This document shows, in pieces, positions 1-5,744 of a stretch of 5,744 bases of DNA (position 1 is the stretch's first letter; every line of letters starts with the position of its first letter). The position numbers and the translations under genes are program-made. The notes under the pieces are model-generated. The model saw only the letters and a list, made by a program, of their open reading frames with translations. It was not told where the DNA came from and did no database searches. Origin of the DNA: Acidobacteriota bacterium (GTDB lineage Bacteria > Acidobacteriota > Terriglobia > UBA7540); assembly GCA_021828225.1 (NCBI GenBank), contig JAKASH010000229.1, forward strand, positions 1 to 5,744, written 5' to 3'.

Positions 1-23
1 GGCCGCAGCCATTCTGATCCGCT

Positions 24-63
24 AACCAAGGCAAGACAGCGCGGCAGTGCCAGAACCAAGGCA
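24..63. repeat. Direct repeat AACCAAGGCA, two copies 30 bp apart
   Basis: The decamer AACCAAGGCA occurs exactly at 24-33 and 54-63, giving a 30-bp period. The 20 bases between the copies are GC-rich and show no third copy. The repeat lies just left of the strong hairpin at 73-103 in a stretch without a convincing gene. It may be the edge of a repetitive intergenic element or may be chance. Nothing shows a function. Confidence 0.35.
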
Positions 64-65
64 GG

Positions 66-103
66 AAAAGGCCCACAGTCAGCGCTCTGAGCACTGACTG
101 TGG
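66..103 (-). terminator. Strong hairpin, likely terminator for the leftward small gene (or REP-like palindrome)
   Basis: CCACAGTCAG at 73-82 pairs perfectly with CTGACTGTGG at 94-103. The stem continues inward, after one C-A mismatch, as GCT (84-86) with AGC (90-92) around a three-base loop CTG. Read on the minus strand, the hairpin is followed by GGCC and then TTTT (66-69). This is about 66 bases past the stop codon of the leftward gene at 169, the place expected for its intrinsic terminator. The U-run is short and separated by GGCC, so termination may be weak. A REP-type intergenic palindrome is the main alternative. GTGG at 100-103 can also pair with CCAC at 107-110 and so compete with the base of the big stem. 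Confidence 0.5.
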
Positions 104-168
104 CTACCACTAAACACAGCAATGCCATGAGCGAACCTGTCCGCAACTATGTGAGGAGGATGAAGTAG

Positions 169-435
169 TTATTGCGTGCGGTAGGGAGTGGCCATCTCAC
201 GGAAGACGAGGGAATCGAAGATAGCCAGAACGTGCTTGCGATAGTTGAGCACCTGCTCGACCATGGTTTTGGAAGTGGGATCGCGATGCGCCTGCCGCTT
301 CCAGCGTTCCAGCACGTGCGGCGGCACATCGATATCCGCTCTCAGTTTCTGGAGCGGTTGCCCGCGCAGGAACAAGCCGTAGAAGAAGGCGGCTTCCTGC
401 CGGGGCTCTGCGAATCTGACTTCGTCCAGTTGCAT
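169..435 (-). CDS. Small conserved-looking hypothetical protein with HTH-like segment
   Basis: This encodes about 88 residues and I do not recognise a named family. The protein is soluble, with no signal peptide or membrane segment. It opens with a charged stretch (MQLDEVRFAEPRQEAAFFYG). The next part, roughly residues 26-48, reads GQPLQKLRADIDVPPHVLER followed by WKR. This has the spacing of a helix-turn-helix (a 'G-x-x-L-x-x-L-x-x-x-x-x-V' core followed by an aromatic recognition helix), as in homeodomain-like DNA-binding proteins. A second helical part, around VEQVLNYRKHVLAIFDSLV, could mediate dimerisation. Start choice: minus-strand AAAGG (448-452) lies 12 bases from ATG at 435, 9 bases from GTG at 438 and only 3 bases from GTG at 444. 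ATG 435 or GTG 438 is therefore preferred over the longest frame from 444. The opposite-strand frame over the same bases (172-735) gives a less protein-like product. A DNA-binding role is inference only. Confidence 0.7.
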   Translation of the reverse strand: MQLDEVRFAEPRQEAAFFYGLFLRGQPLQKLRADIDVPPHVLERWKRQAHRDPTSKTMVEQVLNYRKHVLAIFDSLVFREMATPYRTQ

Positions 436-452
436 CACGTTCACGCGCCTTT

Positions 453-475
453 CGGAATTCTATGTCAAAATTCCG
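453..475. promoter_or_regulatory. Perfect inverted repeat CGGAATT-N9-AATTCCG, operator candidate
   Basis: CGGAATT at 453-459 and AATTCCG at 469-475 form an exact 7-bp dyad with a nine-base centre (ctatgtcaa). It lies 18-40 bases upstream of the likely start of the small leftward gene, directly beside its AAAGG ribosome site (448-452). On the minus strand the dyad contains TAGAAT, which matches the -10 consensus at five of six positions, so a protein bound here could block transcription. Because the gene downstream has an HTH-like segment, autoregulation is an attractive but untested idea. The dyad may also be a short RNA hairpin. There is no T-run after it on either strand that would make it a terminator. 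Confidence 0.4.
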
Positions 476-561
476 CAGGGCACATCTACAAATTTAATCG
501 GCATTATCGAGCCGTGAAACCTTATCTTAACCCGCTTGTCAAGGCCCACCCTCGATTTCCC

Positions 562-609
562 GCGGATCAATCTTTGCAAGCTGAGTTTACGGCTGCTATC
601 AGGATCCGC
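562..609. repeat. Inverted repeat GCGGATC / GATCCGC in the divergent spacer
   Basis: Exact 7-bp arms at 562-568 and 603-609 are separated by 34 bases. The right arm is immediately preceded by TCAG (599-602), which can pair with a CTGA inside the spacer and extend a bulged stem. It lies upstream of both proposed promoters, so it would act as DNA rather than RNA if it acts at all. With arms of this length and spacing it may well be chance. Confidence 0.25.
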
Positions 610-709
610 AGGCTGAACTTCTACCAACAGATTAGCATAAACCCGAAGCGCTTCGATGCACCCAAAAACTTTCCTCCGGGGCCACCGATCCCCTCTTTCG
701 CCGGGCACA

Positions 710-738
710 TTGCATCGTGCGACAAGCGGACGTAAAAT
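710..738 (+). promoter_or_regulatory. Sigma70-like promoter candidate for mqnE
   Basis: TAAAAT at 733-738 matches the -10 consensus at five of six positions. TTGCAT at 710-715 keeps the TTG of the -35 box, and the spacing is the ideal 17 bases. Transcription would begin near 745 and leave a leader of about 40 bases before the GTG start at 784, with the GAGGA ribosome site at 768-772 inside it. The -35 match is weak (three of six), so this rests on position and spacing as much as on sequence. Confidence 0.4.
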
Positions 739-767
739 AGTTTTTCGACTGCAAGCCGCCAAATCTT

Positions 768-772
768 GAGGA
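768..772 (+). promoter_or_regulatory. Ribosome binding site GAGGA that decides the mqnE start
   Basis: GAGGA at 768-772 lies 11 bases before GTG at 784 and 14 before TTG at 787. The longest open frame would start at TTG 766, which places this motif inside the coding sequence and leaves no Shine-Dalgarno upstream. The site therefore supports 784 as the start. Confidence 0.5.
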
Positions 773-783
773 TTGGATCTATC

Positions 784-1914
784 GTGTTGAACTTACGCCT
801 GGAAGATGCAAATCTGCAACCTGTGGCCGACAAGGTTTTTGCCGGTGAACGCCTGGACTTTGACGACGGCGTGACGCTTTATAATTCGAGCGATTTGCTC
901 GCCATCGGCTATCTGGCAAATCATGTCCGCGAGAAGCTGCACGGCAAGCAGACGTACTTCAACGTCAATCGCCATATCAATCCCACCAACGTTTGCGTGG
1001 CCAGTTGCAAGCTCTGCGCTTTCGGGCGCAAGCCGGGCGCTCCAGGAGCCTACACCATGGCGCTGGAAGAAGCTTTCCGCACCGCCGGCGAAAACTGGAC
1101 GGAAGCTGTGACCGAGTTTCACATTGTCGGGGGTCTTCATCCCGACCTGCCGTTCCAGTATTACGTTGATCTCCTTCGTGGATTGAAAGAACGCTTCCCG
1201 TCGGTGCATTTGAAAGCCTTCACCGCCGTTGAGATTGCCTACTACTCGCACATTACCAAGCTCCCGGTGCAGGAAATCCTGGAGAGGTTCAAGGAAGCAG
1301 GACTGGGGTCGCTTCCGGGCGGAGGGGCGGAGATTTTCGCTCCTGCCGTGCGGCGGGTTATCTGCGACCACAAGATCGGCGCCCACATGTGGCTGAAAGT
1401 ACACCGGACCGCGCACGAACTGGGCCTGCATTCAACCGCGACCATGCTTTATGGCCACATCGAGAGCTCCGAGGACCGCGTGGACCACCTGATGCAATTG
1501 CGCGGCCTGCAGGACCAGACCAAAGGCTTCCAGACGTTCATCCCGCTGGCCTTCCATCCCGCCAACACCGAGCTCGGCAAAATGGTGGAGTGGGATGAGA
1601 CGTCAGGCTTTATGGATTTGAAGAACATCGCCGTCTCCCGGCTGATGCTGGATAACTTCCCGAACATCAAGGCCTACTGGATCATGATGTCGCCCCGCGT
1701 GGCCCAAATCGCACTGCGCTTCGGCGCCAACGATCTGGATGGAACGGTGGCCGAAGAAAAGATTTATCACGACGCCGGAGCAAAGACCCCCCAGGTCATG
1801 ACCCGCCAGCAGATCATTCGCCTGATCAAAGAAGCCGGCTTCGAACCCGTCGAGCGTGATACCCTCTATCGCCCGGTCGTGCGCACCGAGAGCGGCGTCA
1901 GCGTACGAGTATAG
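784..1914 (+). CDS. mqnE: Aminofutalosine synthase MqnE (radical SAM, menaquinone synthesis)
   Basis: MqnE is a cytoplasmic radical SAM enzyme of the futalosine pathway. It adds the adenosyl radical from SAM to 3-[(1-carboxyvinyl)oxy]benzoate, the product of MqnA, giving aminofutalosine on the way to menaquinone. With the GTG start the protein has 376 residues, normal for the family. The 4Fe-4S site is CVASCKLC, with cysteines at 71, 75 and 78 (CX3CX2C), preceded by HINPTN. Further family blocks are GGLHP (116-120), LPGGGAEIF (177-185), TATMLYGHIE, FIPLAFHPANT (252-262) and GANDLDGT, followed shortly by EEKIYHDAGA (from about 314). FIPLAFHP and EEKIxHxAGA separate it from the related cyclase MqnC. 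The start at 784 is set by GAGGA at 768-772; TTG 766 would add six residues. No other mqn gene is visible nearby, so the gene looks monocistronic. It converges on the glycosyltransferase gene, whose stop lies 29 bases away. Confidence 0.93.
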   Translation: MLNLRLEDANLQPVADKVFAGERLDFDDGVTLYNSSDLLAIGYLANHVREKLHGKQTYFNVNRHINPTNVCVASCKLCAFGRKPGAPGAYTMALEEAFRTAGENWTEAVTEFHIVGGLHPDLPFQYYVDLLRGLKERFPSVHLKAFTAVEIAYYSHITKLPVQEILERFKEAGLGSLPGGGAEIFAPAVRRVICDHKIGAHMWLKVHRTAHELGLHSTATMLYGHIESSEDRVDHLMQLRGLQDQTKGFQTFIPLAFHPANTELGKMVEWDETSGFMDLKNIAVSRLMLDNFPNIKAYWIMMSPRVAQIALRFGANDLDGTVAEEKIYHDAGAKTPQVMTRQQIIRLIKEAGFEPVERDTLYRPVVRTESGVSVRV

Positions 1915-1943
1915 TGGCCGGAATCCTGAGTGAGAATTTTCCC

Positions 1944-3260
1944 CTATTCAGCCTGCCGGCAGCGGAAGCTGCGCGCCATTCCGTAACCCAGCCAGACGTA
2001 AACGGGCAGATATTCCAGAACCAGCATCAGCGGCGAATTGGCGAACGAACCGCCCGCGGCGTAGGCAATCACCGGCGAATAGGCGAGAACACAGGTAACC
2101 GTCAGCAAAAGCAGGGCGGGGTTGGTGTCAAAGCACAGGAAGGGCACAAGCCAGGTGAAATACCACGGAAAGGCGTTCGGCGAAAGGAAAAGCAGGCCGG
2201 AAAGGATAATAAGCCCGGCGCGGAAAATGTCCATCCTGGCCTTGAGAACGTAAACGATCAGCAGCAGCAAAAGTACCCCCGCCACCAACTGGGCCTGCCG
2301 AGCCGAGTTACCGGCAGCTATAAAGAGTCTGTACAGACTATCATTTCCCTGCCACTTGGCCGTAAAGTCCGAGAGTCCCCGGAACAGGTGGCCGCGGGCG
2401 CCCAGAAACGGCAGATAACCCAGCAAAACCAGCCCAACGAAAACACCGGCGTAAGACCAGCGGGTGCGCCTGAGGAATACGGGCAGAAGGAAAGCTGGAA
2501 ACAGTTTGGACAGGAACGAAATGGCGAGAAAGCCGATTGACAGGACGCCCCGACGGCCTATAATTAGAAAGAGGATTGCTGCTACCAGTGTCAAGATGGC
2601 CAGTGAGTCATTGTGGCCAGACAAAGAAAAGGCAACAAGGACTGCTGGATTCCAAGCGTAAATAAGCACGTGCTGGAGCGGGCGGTCGGCTGCGGCCAGC
2701 AAGGCCAGGAGCAAGGCGACAGTTGCGAGGTCAAAGCCCGTGAACAGCCGCTTGTAACCGGCAACTGTTTGAACCGAGGAAAAAGCCAGTTCGCTGATTG
2801 GAGGGTAGAGGGTTGGCGTGGTTTTCCCGGTCTCGATGGGATGTTCAGGATTCTCAGCCCAGCTCAGTCCAGGCATGGCAGGATAAACAGTGTAGGGATT
2901 GATATGGGCGCGCTCGACGCGCCCTTCCCATTGGTAGCGGTAAACGTCTTGCGAGAGAGTAGGATTCAACGGCAAGAAAAAGAGGCGAAAGGCGACGGCC
3001 GCGCCAAGGATGATGAGGAGAGTTGAAGGACCGCCTTTGTACCTTTGAACGATGTACACTCCGGCGAGGTACAAAATCCCGGCCAGCAGCATCAGCGCGA
3101 CGAACTCCGGAACGAAGTGATCAAGGGGCCGGTAGCGGGCAACGAAATAAAAAATAACTCCGAGCGCCAGGGCGATTGCCAGAAGGCTGAAAGTGGCCGC
3201 AAAACGCGACGCGGATGAGGGTTTTTGCATCTTAAGTTTTAATGAGTTTGCTGCCTGCAC
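1944..3260 (-). CDS. Multi-pass GT-C glycosyltransferase (GT87/DUF2029-like, mannosyltransferase-type)
   Basis: A 438-residue integral membrane protein with roughly eleven to twelve hydrophobic spans, for example residues 21-41, 53-71, 79-98, 176-191, 198-213, 219-235, 240-263, 269-287, 325-340, 346-377, 381-402 and 409-428. After the third span comes SQDVYRYQWEGR (103-114) and then NPY (121-123). The acidic residue D105 in the first large outer loop is the usual site of the GT-C catalytic base. TLYPP (150-154), GHNDS (215-219) and the late FPWYFTWLVPF (364-374) are also typical of GT87/polyprenol-dependent mannosyltransferases. By family it should transfer a hexose from a polyprenyl-phosphate donor on the outer membrane face to a lipid or glycan; the sugar and acceptor cannot be read from sequence. 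GTG at 3260 is chosen because AGGGAG lies seven bases before it; ATG at 3230 has no good site. It is divergent from the GT2 gene. Confidence 0.8.
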   Translation of the reverse strand: MQAANSLKLKMQKPSSASRFAATFSLLAIALALGVIFYFVARYRPLDHFVPEFVALMLLAGILYLAGVYIVQRYKGGPSTLLIILGAAVAFRLFFLPLNPTLSQDVYRYQWEGRVERAHINPYTVYPAMPGLSWAENPEHPIETGKTTPTLYPPISELAFSSVQTVAGYKRLFTGFDLATVALLLALLAAADRPLQHVLIYAWNPAVLVAFSLSGHNDSLAILTLVAAILFLIIGRRGVLSIGFLAISFLSKLFPAFLLPVFLRRTRWSYAGVFVGLVLLGYLPFLGARGHLFRGLSDFTAKWQGNDSLYRLFIAAGNSARQAQLVAGVLLLLLIVYVLKARMDIFRAGLIILSGLLFLSPNAFPWYFTWLVPFLCFDTNPALLLLTVTCVLAYSPVIAYAAGGSFANSPLMLVLEYLPVYVWLGYGMARSFRCRQAE

Positions 3261-3267
3261 ACGATTG

Positions 3268-3273
3268 CTCCCT
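3268..3273 (-). promoter_or_regulatory. Ribosome binding site AGGGAG for the GT-C gene
   Basis: The minus strand reads AGGGAG, then seven bases, then GTG at 3260. This near-ideal site favours GTG over the in-frame ATG at 3230, whose upstream sequence (AACTTAAG) has no G-rich motif. It lies in the 58-bp divergent spacer 3261-3318. That spacer shows no clear -35/-10 pair for either gene, so promoters may extend into the coding regions. Confidence 0.55.
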
Positions 3274-3318
3274 GATTGATTTTTGTCTGCGTCGGTTGAG
3301 GTCTAACTCCGAGGTTCC

Positions 3319-4956
3319 ATGATTCATACACTCCTGGGAATGTTGCTGGTTCCTGCGAACCCAGTCGCTCATTATGTCTATCTGCTCTTTCATCGCGACC
3401 CCTTCAGCGGGATCTACGAGCCTAACGCATTTGATCTCTCGATCGAAATTCCATATTTTGTCATCCTGGGCATTCTTTCGATTTACGGAGTTCATCGTTA
3501 TTCTCTCACTTATCTTTACCTGAAAAACCGCCGGAAAACTCCCAAGCCCGAGAAGACGTACGCAAAGCTGCCTCGCGTCACGGTGCAGTTGCCCGTGTAC
3601 AACGAGCGTTACGTGGTGGAGCGGCTGATCGATGCCGCAATCAACCTTGATTATCCACGGGAATTGCTGGAAATCCAGGTTCTTGATGATTCCACCGATG
3701 ACACTCACCTGCTCTGCTCGCGGCTGGTCAGCCAATATGCCAGTGCGGGTTATCCGATCAAGTACCTTCATCGCGAAAACCGCATGGGCTTCAAGGCCGG
3801 CGCGCTTGCCGAAGGCCTGGAGAAATCGACCGGCGAACTGGTTGCAGTCTTCGACGCCGATTTTGTTCCCCCACCACCCATCCTGCAACAGATGGTCCAG
3901 TACTTTGCCGACCCGAAGGTGGGAATGGTCCAGGGGCGATGGACATGGATCAACCGAGATTACTCCGCCCTGACGGAAGTCGAAGCCATCATGCTGGATG
4001 GCCACTTTGTGGTAGAGCACGGCGGCAGGAGTTCATCCGGCCGCTTCTTCAACTTCAACGGAACGGCGGGCATGTGGCGACGCGCCGCCATTGAAGACGC
4101 CGGCGGATGGGAGCACGATACGCTGACGGAAGATACCGACCTCAGCTATCGCGCGCAATTGAAGGGATGGAAGTTCATTTACGATCCGAACATCGTGTGC
4201 CCTTCCGAGTTGCCGGTGGAAATGAACAGCTTCAAAACCCAGCAGGCGCGATGGGCCAAAGGGTTGATCCAGGTTGGCAAGAAAATGCTTCCGGTCATCT
4301 GGCGCAGCGACGAGCCTCTGTACATCAAACTGGAAGCTACGTTTCACCTGACCGCGAACATTGCCTACCCGCTGATGATCCTGTTTTCCCTCATACTTTT
4401 GCCAGCTATGATCGTCCGCTTTTATCAAGGCTGGTTCCAGATGATGTATCTGGACCTTCCATTGTTCATTCTCTCCACGTGTACGGTTTCCGGCTTCTAC
4501 ATCGTTTCCCAGCGAGCGCTTTATCCCAAGGACTGGCTCCGTCACCTTCTCTACCTGCCCTTCCTGATGGCAACTGGCATTGGATTGGCCGTCACCAACG
4601 GCAAGGCCGTGGTGGAAGCGCTACTTGGAATTAAATCTTCCTTTGTCCGCACGCCAAAGTACCGCGTGGAACGGAACGAAGAAGGATGGGAACGGAAGCA
4701 ATACGTGCGGCGACGCATCGGCTGGATTCCTGCCGCTGAACTGTCACTCGCAGGTTACTTTCTGTATGCCACGTCCTATTCGCTTTCAGTCCAGAACTAT
4801 CTGACCACACCCTTTCTGCTCCTGTTTCTAGGCGGATACGCCTACATGGGAACGATGTCGCTCCTGCAGACACCGCTCCGGCGGCTTTGGTTCAGCCTTC
4901 CGGCATTCATTCGAGTTCGCACGCGGGGCATTTCCCCTGCTCCTTCAGAAAGCTGA
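3319..4956 (+). CDS. Membrane family 2 glycosyltransferase, cellulose synthase/CslA-like processive type
   Basis: A 545-residue inner-membrane glycosyltransferase of GT2. One clear hydrophobic span (about 45-68) precedes the cytoplasmic catalytic domain (about 85-320). Its motifs are complete: VTVQLPVYNE (87-96), QVLDDSTDDT with D123-D124, the metal-binding DAD (179-181), FNFNGTAGMWRR (244-255), the base motif TED (270-272) within LTEDTDLSYRAQLKGWKF, and QQARW (QxxRW, 308-312). The QxxRW motif marks processive or polysaccharide-type enzymes. Five hydrophobic stretches follow (about 343-367, 379-398, 408-430, 473-491, 494-515) and could form an export channel. The FNFNGTAG and QVLDDSTD blocks resemble plant CslA/CslC glucomannan and glucan synthases. 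No PilZ domain is present, so direct c-di-GMP control as in BcsA is not expected. CGAGG (3310-3314) lies four bases before ATG. The product is unknown: a beta-glucan, a mannan or a glycolipid are all possible. Confidence 0.88.
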   Translation: MIHTLLGMLLVPANPVAHYVYLLFHRDPFSGIYEPNAFDLSIEIPYFVILGILSIYGVHRYSLTYLYLKNRRKTPKPEKTYAKLPRVTVQLPVYNERYVVERLIDAAINLDYPRELLEIQVLDDSTDDTHLLCSRLVSQYASAGYPIKYLHRENRMGFKAGALAEGLEKSTGELVAVFDADFVPPPPILQQMVQYFADPKVGMVQGRWTWINRDYSALTEVEAIMLDGHFVVEHGGRSSSGRFFNFNGTAGMWRRAAIEDAGGWEHDTLTEDTDLSYRAQLKGWKFIYDPNIVCPSELPVEMNSFKTQQARWAKGLIQVGKKMLPVIWRSDEPLYIKLEATFHLTANIAYPLMILFSLILLPAMIVRFYQGWFQMMYLDLPLFILSTCTVSGFYIVSQRALYPKDWLRHLLYLPFLMATGIGLAVTNGKAVVEALLGIKSSFVRTPKYRVERNEEGWERKQYVRRRIGWIPAAELSLAGYFLYATSYSLSVQNYLTTPFLLLFLGGYAYMGTMSLLQTPLRRLWFSLPAFIRVRTRGISPAPSES

Positions 4957-5242
4957 CCTCTGCCACCGATGTTCCTTGCTTCAAAATCTCTCTGATCGTT
5001 GACTATTTCTCTGATTCCTGCCAGCATAGTGGCTGAACGCCCTGCCCTGCCAAGCAACAAGGCTTGCACCCTGTTTGCTGAAGGTGAAACACAAGCGAAT
5101 ATAAGGCGAAAAGTAACAATCACCTTTTGACTTACGTCTTATGCTATCTAGAAGTGACGTTGCTTAAAACTGTCTAAATCAAAACGACACGGTTCTAGAC
5201 CCCTGTGTGGGTTGCTCAATTGTGGAAATAGTGAGGGCAGAC
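4957..5242. other. Intergenic region between the GT2 gene and the radical SAM gene
   Basis: A stretch of 286 bases, richer in A and T than its neighbours in the right half, with no convincing gene. I found no GC-rich hairpin with a T-run that would end the GT2 transcript. Possible promoter parts do not pair well. TATAAG (5100-5105) has only TTGCTG (5075-5080) at a 19-base distance. TTGACT (5127-5132) has no -10 box at 16-18 bases. ACCC/GGGT at 5200-5213 is a four-pair stem only. Minus-strand open frames here (4842-5123, 5148-5366) look like chance. Confidence 0.5.
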
Positions 5243-5744
5243 ATGATGGGGACACGTGGCAAAAAAATCGTTTTGGCAGCAAGCAATTCCGAGTCGAGTG
5301 AACACGAACAAAAAGCCTGGAGCCAAATGCTCCTGGCAACCCTCCCGGCACGCTACACCAAGACATTCAATGTAAACTGGCCCCGGCCCACTGAGCTTGC
5401 ACTGGACGGCCAGGCAAAGTTCGTTCCTCACGGCCTGCGCATCATCGAATCGCTTTTGCTCCAGAGGTTTTCACCTGATGATGTGGCCGTTTGCTATCCG
5501 GAGCAGCTTGGCCAGTTTGTGGGCGACGACACGCGCGTGGTCGGCGTCCATGCTCACAATCCGCTCGGCATTACGTTTGCTACAGACGTCTACCCTTATT
5601 TCTACGGCAAAGATGTGCAACCGATTAACGCCGCCGAGTTTCGCAAATTGATCCTCCATCCCGCGTTGCGGGAACACAAGCACCACCTGAAAATCATCGT
5701 GGGTGGACCCGGCTCCTGGCAGATTGAAAGGAAAAACCTTCAGG
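5243..5744 (+). CDS. B12-binding-type radical SAM protein, N-terminal part (cut by window end)
   Basis: The reading frame stays open from ATG 5243 to the window end, giving 167 complete codons without a stop. GAGGG at 5233-5237 lies five bases before ATG 5243 and eight before ATG 5246, so either may be used; in-frame GTGs at 5222 and 5231 are less likely. Recognisable blocks are VPHGLRIIESLL (61-72), DDTRVVGVHAHNPLGITFAT (95-114) and KIIVGGPGSWQIE (150-162). This order (a 'P-x-GLR-x-IE' helix, then 'VVG-x-x-x-x-x-PLG', then 'K-x-I-x-GGPG-x-WQ') is that of the N-terminal cobalamin-binding-like domain of B12-dependent radical SAM proteins. The classical DxHxxG histidine motif is not seen. The diagnostic CxxxCxxC cluster site would lie beyond the window. 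The substrate is unknown; the class includes methylases and ring-forming enzymes. The 286-bp gap suggests it is not cotranscribed with the GT2 gene. Confidence 0.72.
   Translation, partial: MMGTRGKKIVLAASNSESSEHEQKAWSQMLLATLPARYTKTFNVNWPRPTELALDGQAKFVPHGLRIIESLLLQRFSPDDVAVCYPEQLGQFVGDDTRVVGVHAHNPLGITFATDVYPYFYGKDVQPINAAEFRKLILHPALREHKHHLKIIVGGPGSWQIERKNLQ

Larger units (their letters stand above)
445..783. other. Divergent intergenic region between the small gene and mqnE
   Basis: About 340 bases without a gene I would defend. It contains the operator-like dyad at 453-475 and a second dyad, GCGGATC (562-568) with GATCCGC (603-609). On the minus strand it also holds a possible promoter, TTAAGA (525-530), a 16-base spacer and GATAAT (503-508), and on the plus strand a better promoter candidate at 710-738. 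The open frames crossing it (172-735 on plus, 460-762 and 621-833 on minus) have basic, compositionally odd translations with no recognisable domain, and they overlap real genes or control sites. No riboswitch or RNA gene fold is evident by eye. Confidence 0.6.

Noticed and set aside
1..90. Possible C-terminal tail of a plus-strand gene entering from the left
   Set aside because: Frame 1 stays open to TGA at 88-90 and frame 2 to TAA at 23-25, but neither fragment is long or distinctive enough to call. The frame 1 stop also falls inside the strong hairpin.
130..168. Short open frame for a 13-residue basic peptide starting near 127
   Set aside because: There is no ribosome site before it, and such a short frame is expected by chance.
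172..735. 187-residue open frame on the plus strand left of mqnE
   Set aside because: It overlaps the small leftward gene, runs through the palindrome and the promoter candidate, and gives an incoherent product with no domain. The minus-strand product at 169-435 looks far more like a protein.
793..1431. 212-residue open frame on the minus strand over mqnE
   Set aside because: It is antisense to the conserved radical SAM core of mqnE and its translation shows no family features.
1914..2540. 208-residue open frame on the plus strand over the GT-C gene
   Set aside because: Its product is dominated by Q, K, R, G and N with no domain, as expected for the reverse strand of a hydrophobic membrane protein. 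The minus-strand frame has clear GT-C motifs and a good ribosome site.
3232..4020. 262-residue open frame on the minus strand over the GT2 gene
   Set aside because: It is antisense to the N-terminal half of a strongly supported GT2 catalytic domain and overlaps the start of the GT-C gene. It has no recognisable domain.
5127..5150. TTGACT followed by TATGCT or TATCTA as a promoter
   Set aside because: The spacings are 7 and 12 bases, too short for a sigma70 promoter, and no -10 box lies at 16-18 bases.

Overview
The window looks like a chromosomal segment from a bacterium of moderate GC, most likely an acidobacterium. This is inferred from the gene families and from GTG-start genes with short G-rich Shine-Dalgarno sites. 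No rRNA, tRNA or other taxonomic marker is present, so the assignment is tentative. I see no phage gene, transposase, CRISPR array or RNA gene.

Layout, left to right. Positions 1-168 hold no convincing gene but carry a 10-bp direct repeat and a very strong hairpin that can end leftward transcription. A small leftward gene (about 169-435) encodes an 88-residue protein with a helix-turn-helix-like segment, and a perfect inverted repeat sits just upstream of its start. A 350-bp divergent spacer follows, with a plausible rightward promoter near its right end. Next comes mqnE (784-1914, rightward), aminofutalosine synthase of the futalosine route to menaquinone. It converges, with a 29-bp gap, on a leftward gene for a 438-residue GT-C-type membrane glycosyltransferase (1944-3260). 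Fifty-eight bases away, the divergent gene 3319-4956 encodes a 545-residue membrane-bound family 2 glycosyltransferase of the cellulose synthase/CslA-like type with a complete set of catalytic motifs. After a 286-bp non-coding stretch the window ends inside the N-terminal part of a B12-binding-type radical SAM protein (5243 onward).

How the genes fit together. The two glycosyltransferases share a short divergent control region and may act in one envelope-glycan or exopolysaccharide process: the GT-C enzyme would take sugar from a lipid carrier on the outer face of the membrane, and the GT2 enzyme would use nucleotide sugar on the cytoplasmic face and could extrude a chain. This is inference from family and position. 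mqnE appears as a single gene with its own promoter and with none of the other mqn genes next to it. The radical SAM protein shares only general cofactor chemistry with MqnE. I did not find a clear new multi-gene system. The observations most worth checking are the divergent glycosyltransferase pair, the small HTH-like protein with its upstream palindrome, and the unusual cobalamin-domain sequence of the partial radical SAM protein.
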